A stretch of 64,000 nt of DNA, taken from positions 558,001 to 622,000 of the forward strand of contig NZ_MKVA01000011.1 in NCBI RefSeq assembly GCF_001899075.1. Reading direction: 5' to 3'. The translations under genes were made by a program, and so were the position numbers. The notes below the pieces were generated by a model. That model did not search any database. It saw only the letters and a program-made list of their open reading frames with translations, and was not told where the DNA came from. Numbering within the stretch: the first letter of the stretch is position 1; each line of letters starts with the position of its first letter. The DNA is from Devosia sp. 67-54. Its GTDB lineage: Bacteria > Pseudomonadota > Alphaproteobacteria > Rhizobiales > Devosiaceae. Shown here piece after piece: positions 17,620 through 29,444 of this stretch.

Positions 17620-18939
17620 ATGAAAAGGAATGCCCCGGCCCTGCGCGCCGGTCTGTCGCGCCGTAGTTTTCTCAAGGGCAGCACTGCACTGATGGGCGCC
17701 GGCGCCCTGGCGCCGCTGCTGGGGGCGAGCGCCGCTCAGGCGCAGCAGGCCTCCCTGCGCTGGTCGACCATCGCCTTCGGGCCCGAGGCGCTGGCGCTGT
17801 GGCAGCAGATCGCGACCCGCGCCGAAGGGTTGCACCCGGACATCAAGGCGCAGGTCGAAGGCACGCCGTTCAACGACTACTGGACGAAGCTGCAGACCCA
17901 ACTCGCCAGCGGCGGCAGCGCCGACCTGCTGCAGATGCAGAGCCTGCGCTTTCCGCAATATGCCAGCCGCGGCGTGCTGAAGCCGCTCGGCAGCTACATC
18001 TCGGCCGATTCCGGCTTCGACGTGAACGACTTCTACCCGACCATCCGGCAGGCCTTCGAATATGACGGCCAGCTCCAGATCCTGCCGTTCGATATCGGCG
18101 CCTACGTCACCTACATCAACGTCGACCTGTTCAAGGAACTCGGCGTGCCGCTGCCGGATCCGGAAAAGCCGATGAGCTGGGACCAGCTGGTCGACACCGC
18201 CAAGGCGCTGACCAATCCGGACAAGGGCACCTACGGCCTCGTGCTGTCGCCCGATCTCGATTCCAGCACGCCCTGGCTGTGGTCGAACGGCGGCCTCGTC
18301 TACAGCGACGACATGAAGACGGCCAAGCTCGACAGCCCCGAAACCGTGGGCGCGGTGCAGTTCCTGTTCGACCTGCTGTTCAAGCACAAGGTCGCGCTGC
18401 CGGTGACCGATCTCTCCAATGCCAATTTCGCGCCGGAGGCGTTCGTCGGCGGCAAGGTCGGCATGTATTTCGACGGCCCCTGGCGCTTCGTGTCGATCCG
18501 CCAGAACGCCAAGTTCAACTGGGACGTGGTGCCGTTCCCGGCCGGCCAGGCCGGCAGCGTGCCGTGGGTGGCCGGCTCCGGCTGGGGCATTTCGAGCCAG
18601 AGCAGCAATCCCGACAAGGCGTGGGAATTGCTGGCCGAGCTGACCAGCACCGATTCGCTCAAGATCCTCTACGATGCCGGCCGCGTCTTCCCGGCGCGCA
18701 AATCGACCTTCGCCAAGCGCACGCAGACTGGAGACGCGCCGCAGAATGCCGGCGTCGTCGCCAAGGTGCTGAACGGCGAGATCGGTGCGGCCCGGCCGCT
18801 GATAACCCCTGCCGCCTATTCCGAGATCGTGCAGGCGGCGCGCCAGACCCTGACCCCGCTGTTTGCCGAATCCGGCGACGCGGCCGCCGCCCTCGGCGAC
18901 CTGCAGGGGCAGGTCCAGTCGCTGCTCGATCGCGGCTGA
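17620..18939 (+). CDS. Extracellular sugar-binding protein (SBP family 1), Tat-exported
   Basis: 439 residues from the ATG at 17620, preceded by GGGAGGAC. The N-terminus carries a twin-arginine signal SRRSFLKG (Arg14, Arg15), a hydrophobic stretch and a cleavage region near SAAQA (about residue 41). The mature protein is a MalE-like oligosaccharide-binding protein; GGKVGMYFDGPWRF and WVAGSGWGIS are typical late segments. It is followed after 15 bases by MalF-type and MalG-type permeases. Neighbouring fucosidase and fuconate dehydratase suggest a fucose-containing oligosaccharide as ligand. Confidence 0.92.
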   Translation: MKRNAPALRAGLSRRSFLKGSTALMGAGALAPLLGASAAQAQQASLRWSTIAFGPEALALWQQIATRAEGLHPDIKAQVEGTPFNDYWTKLQTQLASGGSADLLQMQSLRFPQYASRGVLKPLGSYISADSGFDVNDFYPTIRQAFEYDGQLQILPFDIGAYVTYINVDLFKELGVPLPDPEKPMSWDQLVDTAKALTNPDKGTYGLVLSPDLDSSTPWLWSNGGLVYSDDMKTAKLDSPETVGAVQFLFDLLFKHKVALPVTDLSNANFAPEAFVGGKVGMYFDGPWRFVSIRQNAKFNWDVVPFPAGQAGSVPWVAGSGWGISSQSSNPDKAWELLAELTSTDSLKILYDAGRVFPARKSTFAKRTQTGDAPQNAGVVAKVLNGEIGAARPLITPAAYSEIVQAARQTLTPLFAESGDAAAALGDLQGQVQSLLDRG

Positions 18940-18954
18940 TCGGGTGGCCCGGAC

Positions 18955-19896
18955 GTGACTTCCGACGCGACACCACGCCTGCCGGATACGCGCACGTCCG
19001 GGCCATCGCCCCGCTACCGCCAGCCGTTCTATCGCAGCAACGGCTTCAGCGCGGCGCTGTTCCTGCTGCCGGCGACGAGCGGCTTCCTGCTGTTCGTCTG
19101 CCTGCCGGTGCTGGCGGCCTTCGCCATCGCCTTCTTCCAATGGGACCTGGTCGGCACGCCGCAATTCATCGGGCTCAGGAATTTCGCCGCGCTGCTCAAG
19201 GACCGGGTGTTCCTCGCGGCGCTGTGGAACACCGCCTACTACACCGTCGGCGTCGTCACGCTGTCGGTGTCGCTCGGCCTCCTCGCTGCCATCCTCGTCA
19301 ACCGGGCGATCCGCGGCATCGGCATCGCCCGCGTGCTGCTGGCCATGCCCTACGTCACCGTCACCGTGGCGATGGCCATCGTCTGGCGCTGGATCTACCA
19401 GCCCGAAATCGGACTGATGAATGCGCTGCTGGGCGTCTTCGGCATCCCCGGCCCCAACTGGCTGAGCAGCCGCGTCTGGGCCATGCCCGCCCTGATCCTG
19501 ATGGGGGTGTGGAAGTCCTTCGGCTACAACATGATCCTGTTCATCGCCGGCCTGCAGGCGGTGCCGGCCTCGGTGTACGAGGCAGCGGCGATCGACGGCG
19601 CGACGGGCTACAAGCGCTTCGTTCACGTGACGCTGCCGCTGCTCTCGCCGGTGCTGTTCTTCATCACCGTGATTTCCATCATCTCCTCCTTCGAGGTGTT
19701 CGACTCGGCACTGGTGATGACCGGCGGCGGGCCGGGCACGGCGACGACGACGCTGGTGCTCTACATCTACGAGGCCGGCTTCGAATCCTTCCACTTCGGC
19801 TACGCTTCGGCGATTGCGCTGTCGCTGTTCGCCGTGGTGCTGGTGGTGACGCTGGCGCAGCTTGCGGTGCAGCGCCGGTGGGTGAGCTATGACTGA
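18955..19896 (+). CDS. Sugar ABC transporter permease, MalF/UgpA type
   Basis: 313 residues with six predicted membrane helices. The conserved loop EAAAIDGATGYKRFVHVTLP (near residue 204) is the EAA motif, and FQWDLVGTPQFIGLRNFAAL is the usual first periplasmic block. It starts with GTG and overlaps the next permease gene by eight bases. No ATPase gene follows in this operon, so a shared MalK-type ATPase must be recruited from elsewhere. Confidence 0.92.
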   Translation: MTSDATPRLPDTRTSGPSPRYRQPFYRSNGFSAALFLLPATSGFLLFVCLPVLAAFAIAFFQWDLVGTPQFIGLRNFAALLKDRVFLAALWNTAYYTVGVVTLSVSLGLLAAILVNRAIRGIGIARVLLAMPYVTVTVAMAIVWRWIYQPEIGLMNALLGVFGIPGPNWLSSRVWAMPALILMGVWKSFGYNMILFIAGLQAVPASVYEAAAIDGATGYKRFVHVTLPLLSPVLFFITVISIISSFEVFDSALVMTGGGPGTATTTLVLYIYEAGFESFHFGYASAIALSLFAVVLVVTLAQLAVQRRWVSYD

Positions 19897-20776
19897 CGCC
19901 ACGCTGGCCGGACACGTCCGCCCGGGTCGGGGCGTTTCGCGCTATCGCGAGCGGCAGGCCATCCTCGGCGCGCTCGGCGCCTTCGTCATTGCGCTCTTGG
20001 TCTTTTTCGCCCTCGTGCCGGTGGTGTGGATGGTGCTGTCGGCGTTCAAGTCGAACGCCGAAATCCTCAGCCCCGACCGCACGCTGCTGCCGCGGCAGTG
20101 GACGCTCGACGGCTTTGCGGCGCTGTTCGAATACAGCGCCATCGGCCGCTATCTCCTCAACAGCCTGGTGGTGGCCGGCGGCATCGCGCTGATCCAGACC
20201 GTCACCGCGTCGCTGGCCGCCTATGCCTTCGCCCGCATCCCGTTCCGCGGCTCGAACGTGCTGTTCGCCATCTTCCTGATGACGCTGATGGTGCCGCCGC
20301 AGGTGACGCTGATCCCGCAATTCATCATTGCCAGCCGGCTCGGCTGGGTCGACACCTATCACGGCATGATCATCCCGCAGGCGTTCACCGCCTTCGGCAT
20401 CTTCCTGCTGCGGCAGTTCTTCCTCGGCATCCCGCGGGAGCTCGAGGAGGCGGCGCGCGTCGACGGCGCGAGCCGCCTGCGGGTGTTCCTGTCGATCATC
20501 GTGCCGCTCTCCGGCCCGGCGATCGCCACGCTGCTGCTGTTCGCCTTCCTCGCGCACTGGAACGCGCTGCTGTGGCCGCTGGTGATGTCGACCACCGACG
20601 CGACGCGCACGGTGGTGCTGGGGCTGCGCGAGTTCCAGGGGCAGTACTTCACCAATTGGGACGCGCTGATGGCCGGCTCCATCGTGGCGACGCTGCCCAC
20701 CATCGCGGTGTATCTGCTGGCGCAACGCTGGTTTATCCGCGGCGTGATCCTTTCGTCCGGTTTTGGAGGGCGCTGA
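19889..20776 (+). CDS. Sugar ABC transporter permease, MalG/UgpE type
   Basis: 295 residues. FVLVPVV-type helix 1 is followed by MVLSAFKSNAEI and, near residue 185, the EAA loop ELEEAARVDGASRLRVFLSI. It forms the pore with the upstream MalF-type subunit. The sulfatase gene follows after only three bases, so transport and sulfate removal are cotranscribed. Confidence 0.92.
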   Translation: MTDATLAGHVRPGRGVSRYRERQAILGALGAFVIALLVFFALVPVVWMVLSAFKSNAEILSPDRTLLPRQWTLDGFAALFEYSAIGRYLLNSLVVAGGIALIQTVTASLAAYAFARIPFRGSNVLFAIFLMTLMVPPQVTLIPQFIIASRLGWVDTYHGMIIPQAFTAFGIFLLRQFFLGIPRELEEAARVDGASRLRVFLSIIVPLSGPAIATLLLFAFLAHWNALLWPLVMSTTDATRTVVLGLREFQGQYFTNWDALMAGSIVATLPTIAVYLLAQRWFIRGVILSSGFGGR

Positions 20777-20779
20777 GCC

Positions 20780-22150
20780 ATGCGACCGAACATCATCCAG
20801 ATCGTCGCCGACGACCTCGGCTTCGGCGACCTCGGTTTCTTCAACGGCGGGCAGACGCAGACGCCCAACATCGACGCCCTGTTCGCGACCGGGGCCCGTT
20901 TCGAGCCGGCCTATTCGGCCTCGCCGGTCTGCGCGCCGGCGCGGGCGGCGCTGCTCACCGGGCGCTATCCGCACCGGACCGGCGGCATCGACACGCTCGA
21001 GGGGCGCGGGCTCGACCGGCTGTCGGTGGAGGAGCGCACCCTCGCCGATGCGCTCCAGGCCGGCGGCTATCGCACCGGCCTCGTCGGCAAGTGGCACAAT
21101 GGCGCGCTCGATCCGGCCTATCACCCCAACCGGCGCGGCTTCGACAGCTTCGTCGGCTTCCGCGGCGGCTGGATGGACTATTACGACTGGCGCATCTTCC
21201 GCAACGACGAGGTGGTCGAATCGGACGGGCGCTACCTCACCGACGTATGGGGCGAGGAGGCGGTGCGCTTCATCGCCGCGGCGGGCGACAGTCCGTACTA
21301 CCTGCTGCTCACCTTCAATGCGCCGCATTATCCGCTGCAGGCGCCCGCGGCCGATGTGGAACGCTATCGCAGCACGCTCGGCGTCACCACCGAAGTTGCG
21401 ACCATCTACGCCATGGTCGAGGCGATGGACCGCGCCATCGGCCGGGTGCGCGAGGCGGTGGCGGCGAGCGGCCGCGGCGACGACACCATCATCGTGTTCA
21501 CCAGCGACAACGGGCCGGACCTGTCGGGCGCCTGCGCCCGGCCCAACCGCGACCTGCGCGGTCGCAAGGGGCTGGCCTATGAGGGCGGCATCCGCGTGCC
21601 GTTCGTTTTGAACTGGCCGGCGCGTGTGCCCGAGGGCCGCGACATCGAGCGGCTGCTGCATTTCGTCGACGTGGCGCCGACGCTGCTCGCCGCCGCGGGC
21701 GTCGCGCCGCACCCCCAAGCCAGGCCGTTCGACGGGCAGTCGCTGCTCGCGGCGCTGGGCGACGGCGCGGCGGCGGCCGCGCCGCGCTTCTGGCAGTGGA
21801 ACCGCTATACGCCGGTGGCCCGCTGCAACGCCGCGGTGCGCGAGGGCGAGTGGAAGCTGGTGTTTCCGCCGATCCCCGCGGCGATGCGGGTGACGCCCGA
21901 GGATCTGCGGGTCGACGAGGAGCTCAAATACCACCCCGAGCGCCACCCCGACATCAGTCGCGGCGAGCCGCCGCGGCAGGTGCCGCCGCCGGCGCCGCCC
22001 GAGCTCTACCGCATCGCGGCCGACCCGGGCGAGCAGCACGATTGCGCCGCCGCGGACCCGGAGCGGACGGCGCGCCTGCAGCGGATGCTGGACGACTGGT
22101 TCGCCGAGGTCGACGCCGAGCGCCGGTCGCGCTCCGACACCACCCTTTAG
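20780..22150 (+). CDS. Sulfatase (formylglycine type)
   Basis: 456 residues, no signal peptide, therefore probably cytoplasmic. The metal-binding start is NIIQIVADDLGFGD (Asp11, Asp12). The maturation motif CxPxR is Cys51-Ala-Pro53-Ala-Arg55, so Cys51 is expected to become formylglycine. FTSDNGPDL supplies the second pair of metal ligands, and RGRKGLAYEGGIRVP is the conserved late lysine block. Family members hydrolyse sulfate esters of sugars. Between a sugar importer and fucose-processing genes it probably desulfates an imported sulfated fuco-oligosaccharide (inference). No formylglycine-generating enzyme is in the window. Confidence 0.92.
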   Translation: MRPNIIQIVADDLGFGDLGFFNGGQTQTPNIDALFATGARFEPAYSASPVCAPARAALLTGRYPHRTGGIDTLEGRGLDRLSVEERTLADALQAGGYRTGLVGKWHNGALDPAYHPNRRGFDSFVGFRGGWMDYYDWRIFRNDEVVESDGRYLTDVWGEEAVRFIAAAGDSPYYLLLTFNAPHYPLQAPAADVERYRSTLGVTTEVATIYAMVEAMDRAIGRVREAVAASGRGDDTIIVFTSDNGPDLSGACARPNRDLRGRKGLAYEGGIRVPFVLNWPARVPEGRDIERLLHFVDVAPTLLAAAGVAPHPQARPFDGQSLLAALGDGAAAAAPRFWQWNRYTPVARCNAAVREGEWKLVFPPIPAAMRVTPEDLRVDEELKYHPERHPDISRGEPPRQVPPPAPPELYRIAADPGEQHDCAAADPERTARLQRMLDDWFAEVDAERRSRSDTTL

Positions 22151-22195
22151 CTCCGCCTGGCCGCGGCCGGGCCCGACCCGTCTTTTGGATGACGC

Positions 22196-23470
22196 ATGCG
22201 TATTACCAGCCTCAAGACCCATGATCTGCGGTTCCCGACCTCGAGCGCGCTCGACGGCTCGGACGCGATGAATCCGGACCCCGATTATTCGGCGGCCTAT
22301 GTGGTGCTCGGCACCGACGGCCCCCATGCGGGGCACGGCTTCAGCTTCACCATCGGCCGCGGCAACGACATCGTGTGCATGGCCATCGCCGCGTTGGCCG
22401 AGCGCGTGGTGGGCCTCGATCTCGACTGGATCGCCGCCGAGCCGGGGCGCTTCTGGCGGCACATGACCGCCGACAGCCAGTTGCGCTGGATCGGCCCCGA
22501 CAAGGGCGCGATGCATCTCGCCACCGCTGCGGTGGTCAATGCGGTGTGGGATCTGCTCGGCAAGCGCGCCGGCAAGCCGGTGTGGCGGCTGGTGGCCGAC
22601 ATGTCGCCCGAGGAGCTCGTCGCCTGCATCGACTTCCGCTACCTCACCGACGTGGTGACGCCCGCCGAGGCGCTGGCGCTGTTCCGGCGCGCCGCGGCGG
22701 GCAAGGCCGAACGGCTGGCGCGGCTCGAGGCCGAGGGCTATCCCTGCTACACCACCTCGGCGGGATGGCTCGGCTATTCCAACGAGAAGCTGACGCGGCT
22801 GGCGGAGGCGGCGGTGGCCGCCGGCTTCACCCACATCAAGATGAAGGTCGGCCGCGACCTCGACGACGACATCCGCCGCCTCGGCATCGTGCGCGAGATC
22901 ATCGGTCCCGACCGCTATCTGATGCTTGACGCCAACCAGGTGTGGGAGGTGGACGAGGCCATCGCCTGGGTCAATGCGCTCAAGCGGTTCGACCCGTATT
23001 TCATCGAGGAGCCGACCAGCCCCGACGACGTCGAGGGGCACCGCAAGATCCGCGCCGCCGTCGCCCCGGTGCGCGTCGCCACCGGCGAGATGTGCCAGAA
23101 TAGAATATTGTTCAAGCAGTTCATCGAGCGTGGCGCCATCGACGTGGTGCAGATCGACGCCTGCCGGCTGGGCGGCGTCAACGAGGTGCTGGCGGTGCTG
23201 CTGCTGGCGGCCAAATTCGGCCTGCCGGTGTGGCCGCATGCCGGCGGCGTGGGATTGTGCGAATATGTGCAGCACCTGGCGATGATCGACTACCTCGTGG
23301 TGTCGGGCAGCATGGCCGACCGGCGCATCGAATATGTCGATCATCTGCACCAGCATTTCCTCGACCCCTGCGTGATCCGCAACGCCGCCTACATGCCGCC
23401 GCAGCGGCCCGGCTATTCGGCCGAGATGCGGCCCGAGACGCTGCGCGATTTCGACGTGACGCCACGCTGA
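22196..23470 (+). CDS. L-fuconate dehydratase (enolase superfamily)
   Basis: 424 residues, the normal family length. Characteristic segments are the N-terminal [14 protein letters not shown]-like stretch, the acid/base lysine motif [10 protein letters not shown] (near residue 217), metal ligands in [21 protein letters not shown] and [15 protein letters not shown], and a late [14 protein letters not shown] with the catalytic histidine. It converts L-fuconate to 2-keto-3-deoxy-L-fuconate in the non-phosphorylated fucose pathway; the fucose dehydrogenase, lactonase and later steps are not in this window. It follows the sulfatase by 45 bases. Confidence 0.9.
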   Translation: MRITSLKTHDLRFPTSSALDGSDAMNPDPDYSAAYVVLGTDGPHAGHGFSFTIGRGNDIVCMAIAALAERVVGLDLDWIAAEPGRFWRHMTADSQLRWIGPDKGAMHLATAAVVNAVWDLLGKRAGKPVWRLVADMSPEELVACIDFRYLTDVVTPAEALALFRRAAAGKAERLARLEAEGYPCYTTSAGWLGYSNEKLTRLAEAAVAAGFTHIKMKVGRDLDDDIRRLGIVREIIGPDRYLMLDANQVWEVDEAIAWVNALKRFDPYFIEEPTSPDDVEGHRKIRAAVAPVRVATGEMCQNRILFKQFIERGAIDVVQIDACRLGGVNEVLAVLLLAAKFGLPVWPHAGGVGLCEYVQHLAMIDYLVVSGSMADRRIEYVDHLHQHFLDPCVIRNAAYMPPQRPGYSAEMRPETLRDFDVTPR

Positions 23471-23867
23471 GGGCGTGCGCGAAGGCTCCACGCGCCGGAG
23501 CGCTGGAGGGCTGTTCTGCCGCGGCGCAAAGCGGTGCCGCGGGCGGAGTGCGCCGGGCGCCTCCGGAAGGTTGGACTGAGTGCGAGGCACCCAGCGCAGG
23601 CTCCGCGGCGGGGTTTTGGGAACAGTCGGGCGGGAGGGCGCCTTGAGACGCCCCGCGACCCGAATGCTGGACCCGGGACAGCGCGACCGCCGTCCCGCCC
23701 GCCCCGTCCACCCGACTCCTCGTCAGAGCCCCGCGGCTATGCGGTGGACGGTGCGCGCAGTATATGCCGGCGCCGGAGGACGGGGATCGACGATCGCAAA
23801 GCGGGCCGCAAGCGCCTGCCCGGCCTCGGCTTTCGCCGGGGACAGGCGTGCCGCGCGGTACGCCGGA
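23471..23867. other. Convergent intergenic stretch with an imperfect stem-loop
   Basis: About 400 GC-rich bases between the converging fuconate dehydratase and fucosidase genes. No credible gene in any frame; the open frames are compositionally biased shadows. At 23813-23848 there is an imperfect hairpin (CGCCTG-CCCGGC against GCCGGG-GA-CAGGCG) that could terminate transcription from one side, but it has no T-run. Confidence 0.45.
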
Positions 23868-25196
23868 TTATTTGAGGAACAGCTCGATCACCGGCACGAC
23901 GACGTCCGGCCGGCGCACCGGCAGCTCCAGCGTCACCGTGCCTTCGGGGACGTTGACCGCGGTGAGGTGGTTGAGCGGATCGAAACGGGGTTCCAGAACC
24001 TGCACCTCGCTGGCGTCGTGCAGGAACTGCGCATAGGCGATCCTGCCGGCCATGCCGTCGAAATGGATGTGGCGGAACGGCCAGTTGACGATGTGCAGGT
24101 AGAGGCGCTTGCCGTTCTGCGTCAGCCGGCAATCGCGCGGCGCCGCGAACTCCGCTGCGGTGCAGCCATAGATGCTGCGGGCGTTGAGCGCCATCCAGCG
24201 GCCATAGGCGGCGAGGGCGTCGACGGCGCGCTGGTCGAGCGTGCCGCGCGCCGTGGGGCCGACATTCATCAGCAGATTGCCGCCCATGGCGACGCTGTCG
24301 ATGAGGATCTGCACGAGCTGCTCGGGGCTCTTCCAGGTGGTCTCGTCGCGGTGGTAGCCCCACGAGCCCGAGAAGGTGTGGCAGACCTCCCACGTCGCCT
24401 TCTGCCCCTTCACCATCGGCCATTGGCGCGGCGTGTACTGCTCGGGCGTGGTGACGTCGGGCATGGCGTCGGCGATGTCGAGGACGTCCAGCCGGTTGTT
24501 GACGATGATGTCGGGCTGCAGCCGCCGCACCAGCTGCAGCAGCTCGGCGCTCTGCCAGTCGTGCCGGGTCTTGCCGGGCATGCCCTTGTAGTCGCGGCCG
24601 GGGTAGCTGAAGTCGAACCAGATGATGTCGATCTTGCCGTAATTGCTGAGCAGCTCGGTGACCTGCTCGCGCATGTAGGCGGCGTAGCGCGTCATGTCGC
24701 GGCCGGCATTGAAGCTCGCCGTGTCGGGCAGGTTGCGCTGCGGGTGGAAGATGTCGGTCGGGAAATCCGGGTGGTGCCAGTCGAGCAGCGAATAGTAGAA
24801 GCCGACCTTCAGTCCCTCGGCCCGGCAGGCCTCGACATAGTCGGCGACGAGGTCGCGCCCGCACGGGGTGTTGGTCACCTTGTAGTCGGTGACCTTGCTG
24901 TCCCACAGGCAGAAGCCTTCGTGGTGCTTGGCGGTGAGCACCACGTATTTCATCCCGGCCTCGCGCGCCATGCGGGCCCACGCCTTCGGATCGTAGAGGT
25001 CGGGGTCGAAATGCTCGAAATATCTCTGGTAGGCGGCGTCGGGGATTTCCTCGCGGCTCTTCACCCATTCGTGCCGCGCCGCGAGCGAATACAGCCCCCA
25101 ATGGATGAACATGCCGAAGCGGTCGTGGATGAACCAGGCCTTCTTGTCCTCGGACAGGAACAGTTCGGACGGCAGGCGGGCCTCGGTTGCGGACAT
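23868..25196 (-). CDS. Alpha-L-fucosidase, glycoside hydrolase family 29
   Basis: 442 residues from the ATG at 25196. GMFIHWGLYSL (residue 28) and LTAKHHEGFCLWDSK (residue 87) are GH29 signatures, and the nucleophile is Asp195 in IDIIWFDFSYPG. There is no signal peptide, so it acts on fucosides already imported into the cytoplasm. The acid/base residue is less conserved in this family and I could not assign it. It converges on the fuconate dehydratase gene and diverges from a GntR gene. With sulfatase and FucD it makes this a fucoside-degradation locus. Confidence 0.92.
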   Translation of the reverse strand: MSATEARLPSELFLSEDKKAWFIHDRFGMFIHWGLYSLAARHEWVKSREEIPDAAYQRYFEHFDPDLYDPKAWARMAREAGMKYVVLTAKHHEGFCLWDSKVTDYKVTNTPCGRDLVADYVEACRAEGLKVGFYYSLLDWHHPDFPTDIFHPQRNLPDTASFNAGRDMTRYAAYMREQVTELLSNYGKIDIIWFDFSYPGRDYKGMPGKTRHDWQSAELLQLVRRLQPDIIVNNRLDVLDIADAMPDVTTPEQYTPRQWPMVKGQKATWEVCHTFSGSWGYHRDETTWKSPEQLVQILIDSVAMGGNLLMNVGPTARGTLDQRAVDALAAYGRWMALNARSIYGCTAAEFAAPRDCRLTQNGKRLYLHIVNWPFRHIHFDGMAGRIAYAQFLHDASEVQVLEPRFDPLNHLTAVNVPEGTVTLELPVRRPDVVVPVIELFLK

Positions 25197-25273
25197 GTGG
25201 CGTGATCTCCCTGGCGCACGGAACAGGCGGAGCTCCTGCCGGCCCGCTATCAATGGGCGAGCCTTGGTCATGC

Positions 25274-25298
25274 TGTCAAGTGTCCTGACCACCTGACA
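25274..25298. promoter_or_regulatory. Candidate operator between the fucosidase and GntR genes
   Basis: TGTCAAGT (25274-25281) faces ACCTGACA (25291-25298), seven of eight positions complementary, with a nine-base spacer. A second inverted pair TGGTCA (25265-25270)/TGACCA (25286-25291) overlaps it. One of these is probably the site for the downstream GntR protein, which shares this divergent region with the fucosidase gene. Confidence 0.4.
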
Positions 25299-25352
25299 AA
25301 GGACTCGTCTTGTCCGGTCGGCTGCGCTATCCAGCCCGGAGGGAAGGTGGGA

Positions 25353-26045
25353 ATGCAGCTTCAGGTCGTCGCCAGCAGAAAGCTCTATGTGCAGATCGCC
25401 GATCAGATCCGGGGGCTGGTCGCCGCCGGCACGCTGAAGCCGGGCGACCAATTGCCGCCCGAGCGCGAGCTTTCCGAGCAGCTCGGAGTGAGCCGGCCGA
25501 CGGTGCGCGAGGCGCTGATCGCGCTCGAAGTGGCCGGCATCATCGAGCTCAGGATGGGCGTGGGCGCCTTCGTGCGGCACGAGCCGGCGGCCGCCGCCAG
25601 CGTGCCGGCCAACAACCATTCGCCGCTCGAGATCATCGATGCGCGCATGCTGATCGAGCCGCATGTGGCGGGCCTTGCGGCGGAGGGCGCGACGCCTGAG
25701 GCCATCGGCCGGTTGAACCGGATCGTCGCGGCGATGCGGGCCGACACCGAGCAGGGCCGCTGGTCGGAGGCGGCCGACGAGCAATTGCACCTGACCATCG
25801 CCGGGCAATGCGGCAACCAGACGATGCGCGAGCTTCTGGCGAGCCTGTGGATGGCGCGCTCGGAAGGGCTCGACACCCGCCTGCACCAGCATCTCGCGAG
25901 CCTCGACGCGCTGCGCTGGAAGATCCTCGCCGACCACACCGCGATCGTCGCCGCGGTGGAACGGCACGATCCGCCGGCGGCGCGCGCCGCCATGGCGCAG
26001 CACCTCGATTATGTGCGCCAGGCGATGCTGCAGGCCTGGGACTGA
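25353..26045 (+). CDS. GntR-family regulator (FadR subfamily)
   Basis: 230 residues from the ATG at 25353; GGAGGGAAGG stands upstream and an alternative GTG lies six bases before. The winged helix is LYVQIADQIRGLVAAGTLKP, then LSEQLGVSRPTVREALIALE with MGVGAFV. The helical C-terminal domain has the FadR-type pattern (DARMLIEPHVAGLAA, DEQLHLTIAGQCGN, DHTAIVAAVERHD), where Asp/His residues can bind a metal and an organic acid. It stands divergent from the fucosidase gene and upstream of the FdhF-type enzyme; either could be its target. Confidence 0.87.
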   Translation: MQLQVVASRKLYVQIADQIRGLVAAGTLKPGDQLPPERELSEQLGVSRPTVREALIALEVAGIIELRMGVGAFVRHEPAAAASVPANNHSPLEIIDARMLIEPHVAGLAAEGATPEAIGRLNRIVAAMRADTEQGRWSEAADEQLHLTIAGQCGNQTMRELLASLWMARSEGLDTRLHQHLASLDALRWKILADHTAIVAAVERHDPPAARAAMAQHLDYVRQAMLQAWD

Positions 26046-26172
26046 GCGCCGGCCTCGCAGCCAGGGACACAGTCACGACATCAGGGTGAAATTGCCGCGC
26101 ATGCGTGCCACACTGGCCGCGATGCGGGAGGCGGCGACGCCTTCCTGCGAGGACGTTCGAGGAGGCCGGCGC

Positions 26173-28449
<2,277 letters not shown>

Positions 28450-28460
28450 GCGGGCGGGCG

Positions 28461-29285
28461 ATGAACGCGCACCAACCGGCCCCGCGCCTCGATCCGCGGC
28501 AGGCGGCGACCATCGAGGTCCGCCGGCTGGGGCTGGCCGATGCGGGCGATGCGCGCCTCGCCCGCAGCGTGCCGATCGAGGCGCCGGTGGCGATAGAGAT
28601 CTGCGGCATCGGCTATGCGGTGATGATGGCGACGCCGTTCGATCTCACCGACTATGCCATCGGCTTTGCGCTGAGCGAGGGCCTGATCGGCGACAAGAAC
28701 GAGATTCTCGATCTGGCGGCGCACGAGGTCGAGGGCGGCTGGATCGTGCGCCTGAACCTGCCGCCCGCGGGCGCCGGCCGGGCGCGGGAGCGGGCGCGGC
28801 GGCGCGTCACCGAGAGCAGTTGCGGCCTCTGCGGCATCGACAATATCGCCCAGGTGCTGCGGCCGCTGCCGCCGGTCGCCGCGCGGCTTTCGGTCGGGCG
28901 CGAGGCGATCTCGCGGGCTCTCGCCGAGCTCGCCGCGCACCAGCCGCTCGGCCGCGCCACCGGCGCGGTGCACGCGGCCGCCTTCTGCACGCCCGACGGC
29001 AGGATCGTGCTGGCGCGCGAGGATGTCGGCCGGCACAATGCGCTCGACAAGCTGATCGGCGCTCTGGCGCGCGCCGGGCTGGACCCGGCCACGGGCTTCG
29101 TGCTGCTCTCGGCCCGCTGCAGCTACGAATTGGTGGAAAAGACCGTGCGCGCCGGCTGCCCCGTGCTGGTGACGATTTCCGCGCCCACGACGCTCGCCGT
29201 CGAGCGCGCCGCGCAGGCCGGCCTGACGCTCCTCGCGCTGGCGCGTCCGGATTCGGTGCTGATGGTCAGCGATCCCGAGGGCTGA
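28461..29285 (+). CDS. fdhD: Formate dehydrogenase accessory sulfurtransferase FdhD
   Basis: 274 residues from the ATG at 28461. The sulfur-transferring CxxC motif is CGLCG (near residue 121) in the context VTESSCGLCGID. HAAAFCTPDGRIVLAREDVG and RHNALDKLIGALAR are the FdhD cofactor-binding block. FdhD passes sulfur from a cysteine desulfurase to the molybdenum cofactor of FdhF-type enzymes. Its location directly behind the FdhF/YdeP gene makes it a dedicated partner. Confidence 0.92.
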   Translation: MNAHQPAPRLDPRQAATIEVRRLGLADAGDARLARSVPIEAPVAIEICGIGYAVMMATPFDLTDYAIGFALSEGLIGDKNEILDLAAHEVEGGWIVRLNLPPAGAGRARERARRRVTESSCGLCGIDNIAQVLRPLPPVAARLSVGREAISRALAELAAHQPLGRATGAVHAAAFCTPDGRIVLAREDVGRHNALDKLIGALARAGLDPATGFVLLSARCSYELVEKTVRAGCPVLVTISAPTTLAVERAAQAGLTLLALARPDSVLMVSDPEG

Positions 29286-29341
29286 CGGCGCGGCGCTGGC
29301 CGCCGACGGAGGAAACGAGCCGCGACGCGCCGGCCCGAAAT

Positions 29342-29357
29342 TCATTCATCTGAATGA
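29342..29357. promoter_or_regulatory. TCATTCA-N2-TGAATGA palindrome, copy 1
   Basis: Perfect seven-base arms, 88 bases upstream of the secreted-protein gene. Flanks are also shared with the copy at 31085-31100 when both are read in gene orientation (AAAT before, TTTTC after). A common operator for the two envelope genes. Confidence 0.6.
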
Positions 29358-29444
29358 TTTTCGGCGGCCGCGGCGGTGCTACCGCTCGAGACGCGGGGAT
29401 GACCCGGCCCTGGCAGGGCCATCGACATCCAAGGAGTTCTCGAA

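Noticed and set aside
19679-23590. A 1303-residue open frame on the minus strand
   Set aside because: It lies entirely opposite the permease, sulfatase and fuconate dehydratase genes, is rich in Arg, His and Gly with no recognisable domain, and is a third-position GC shadow.
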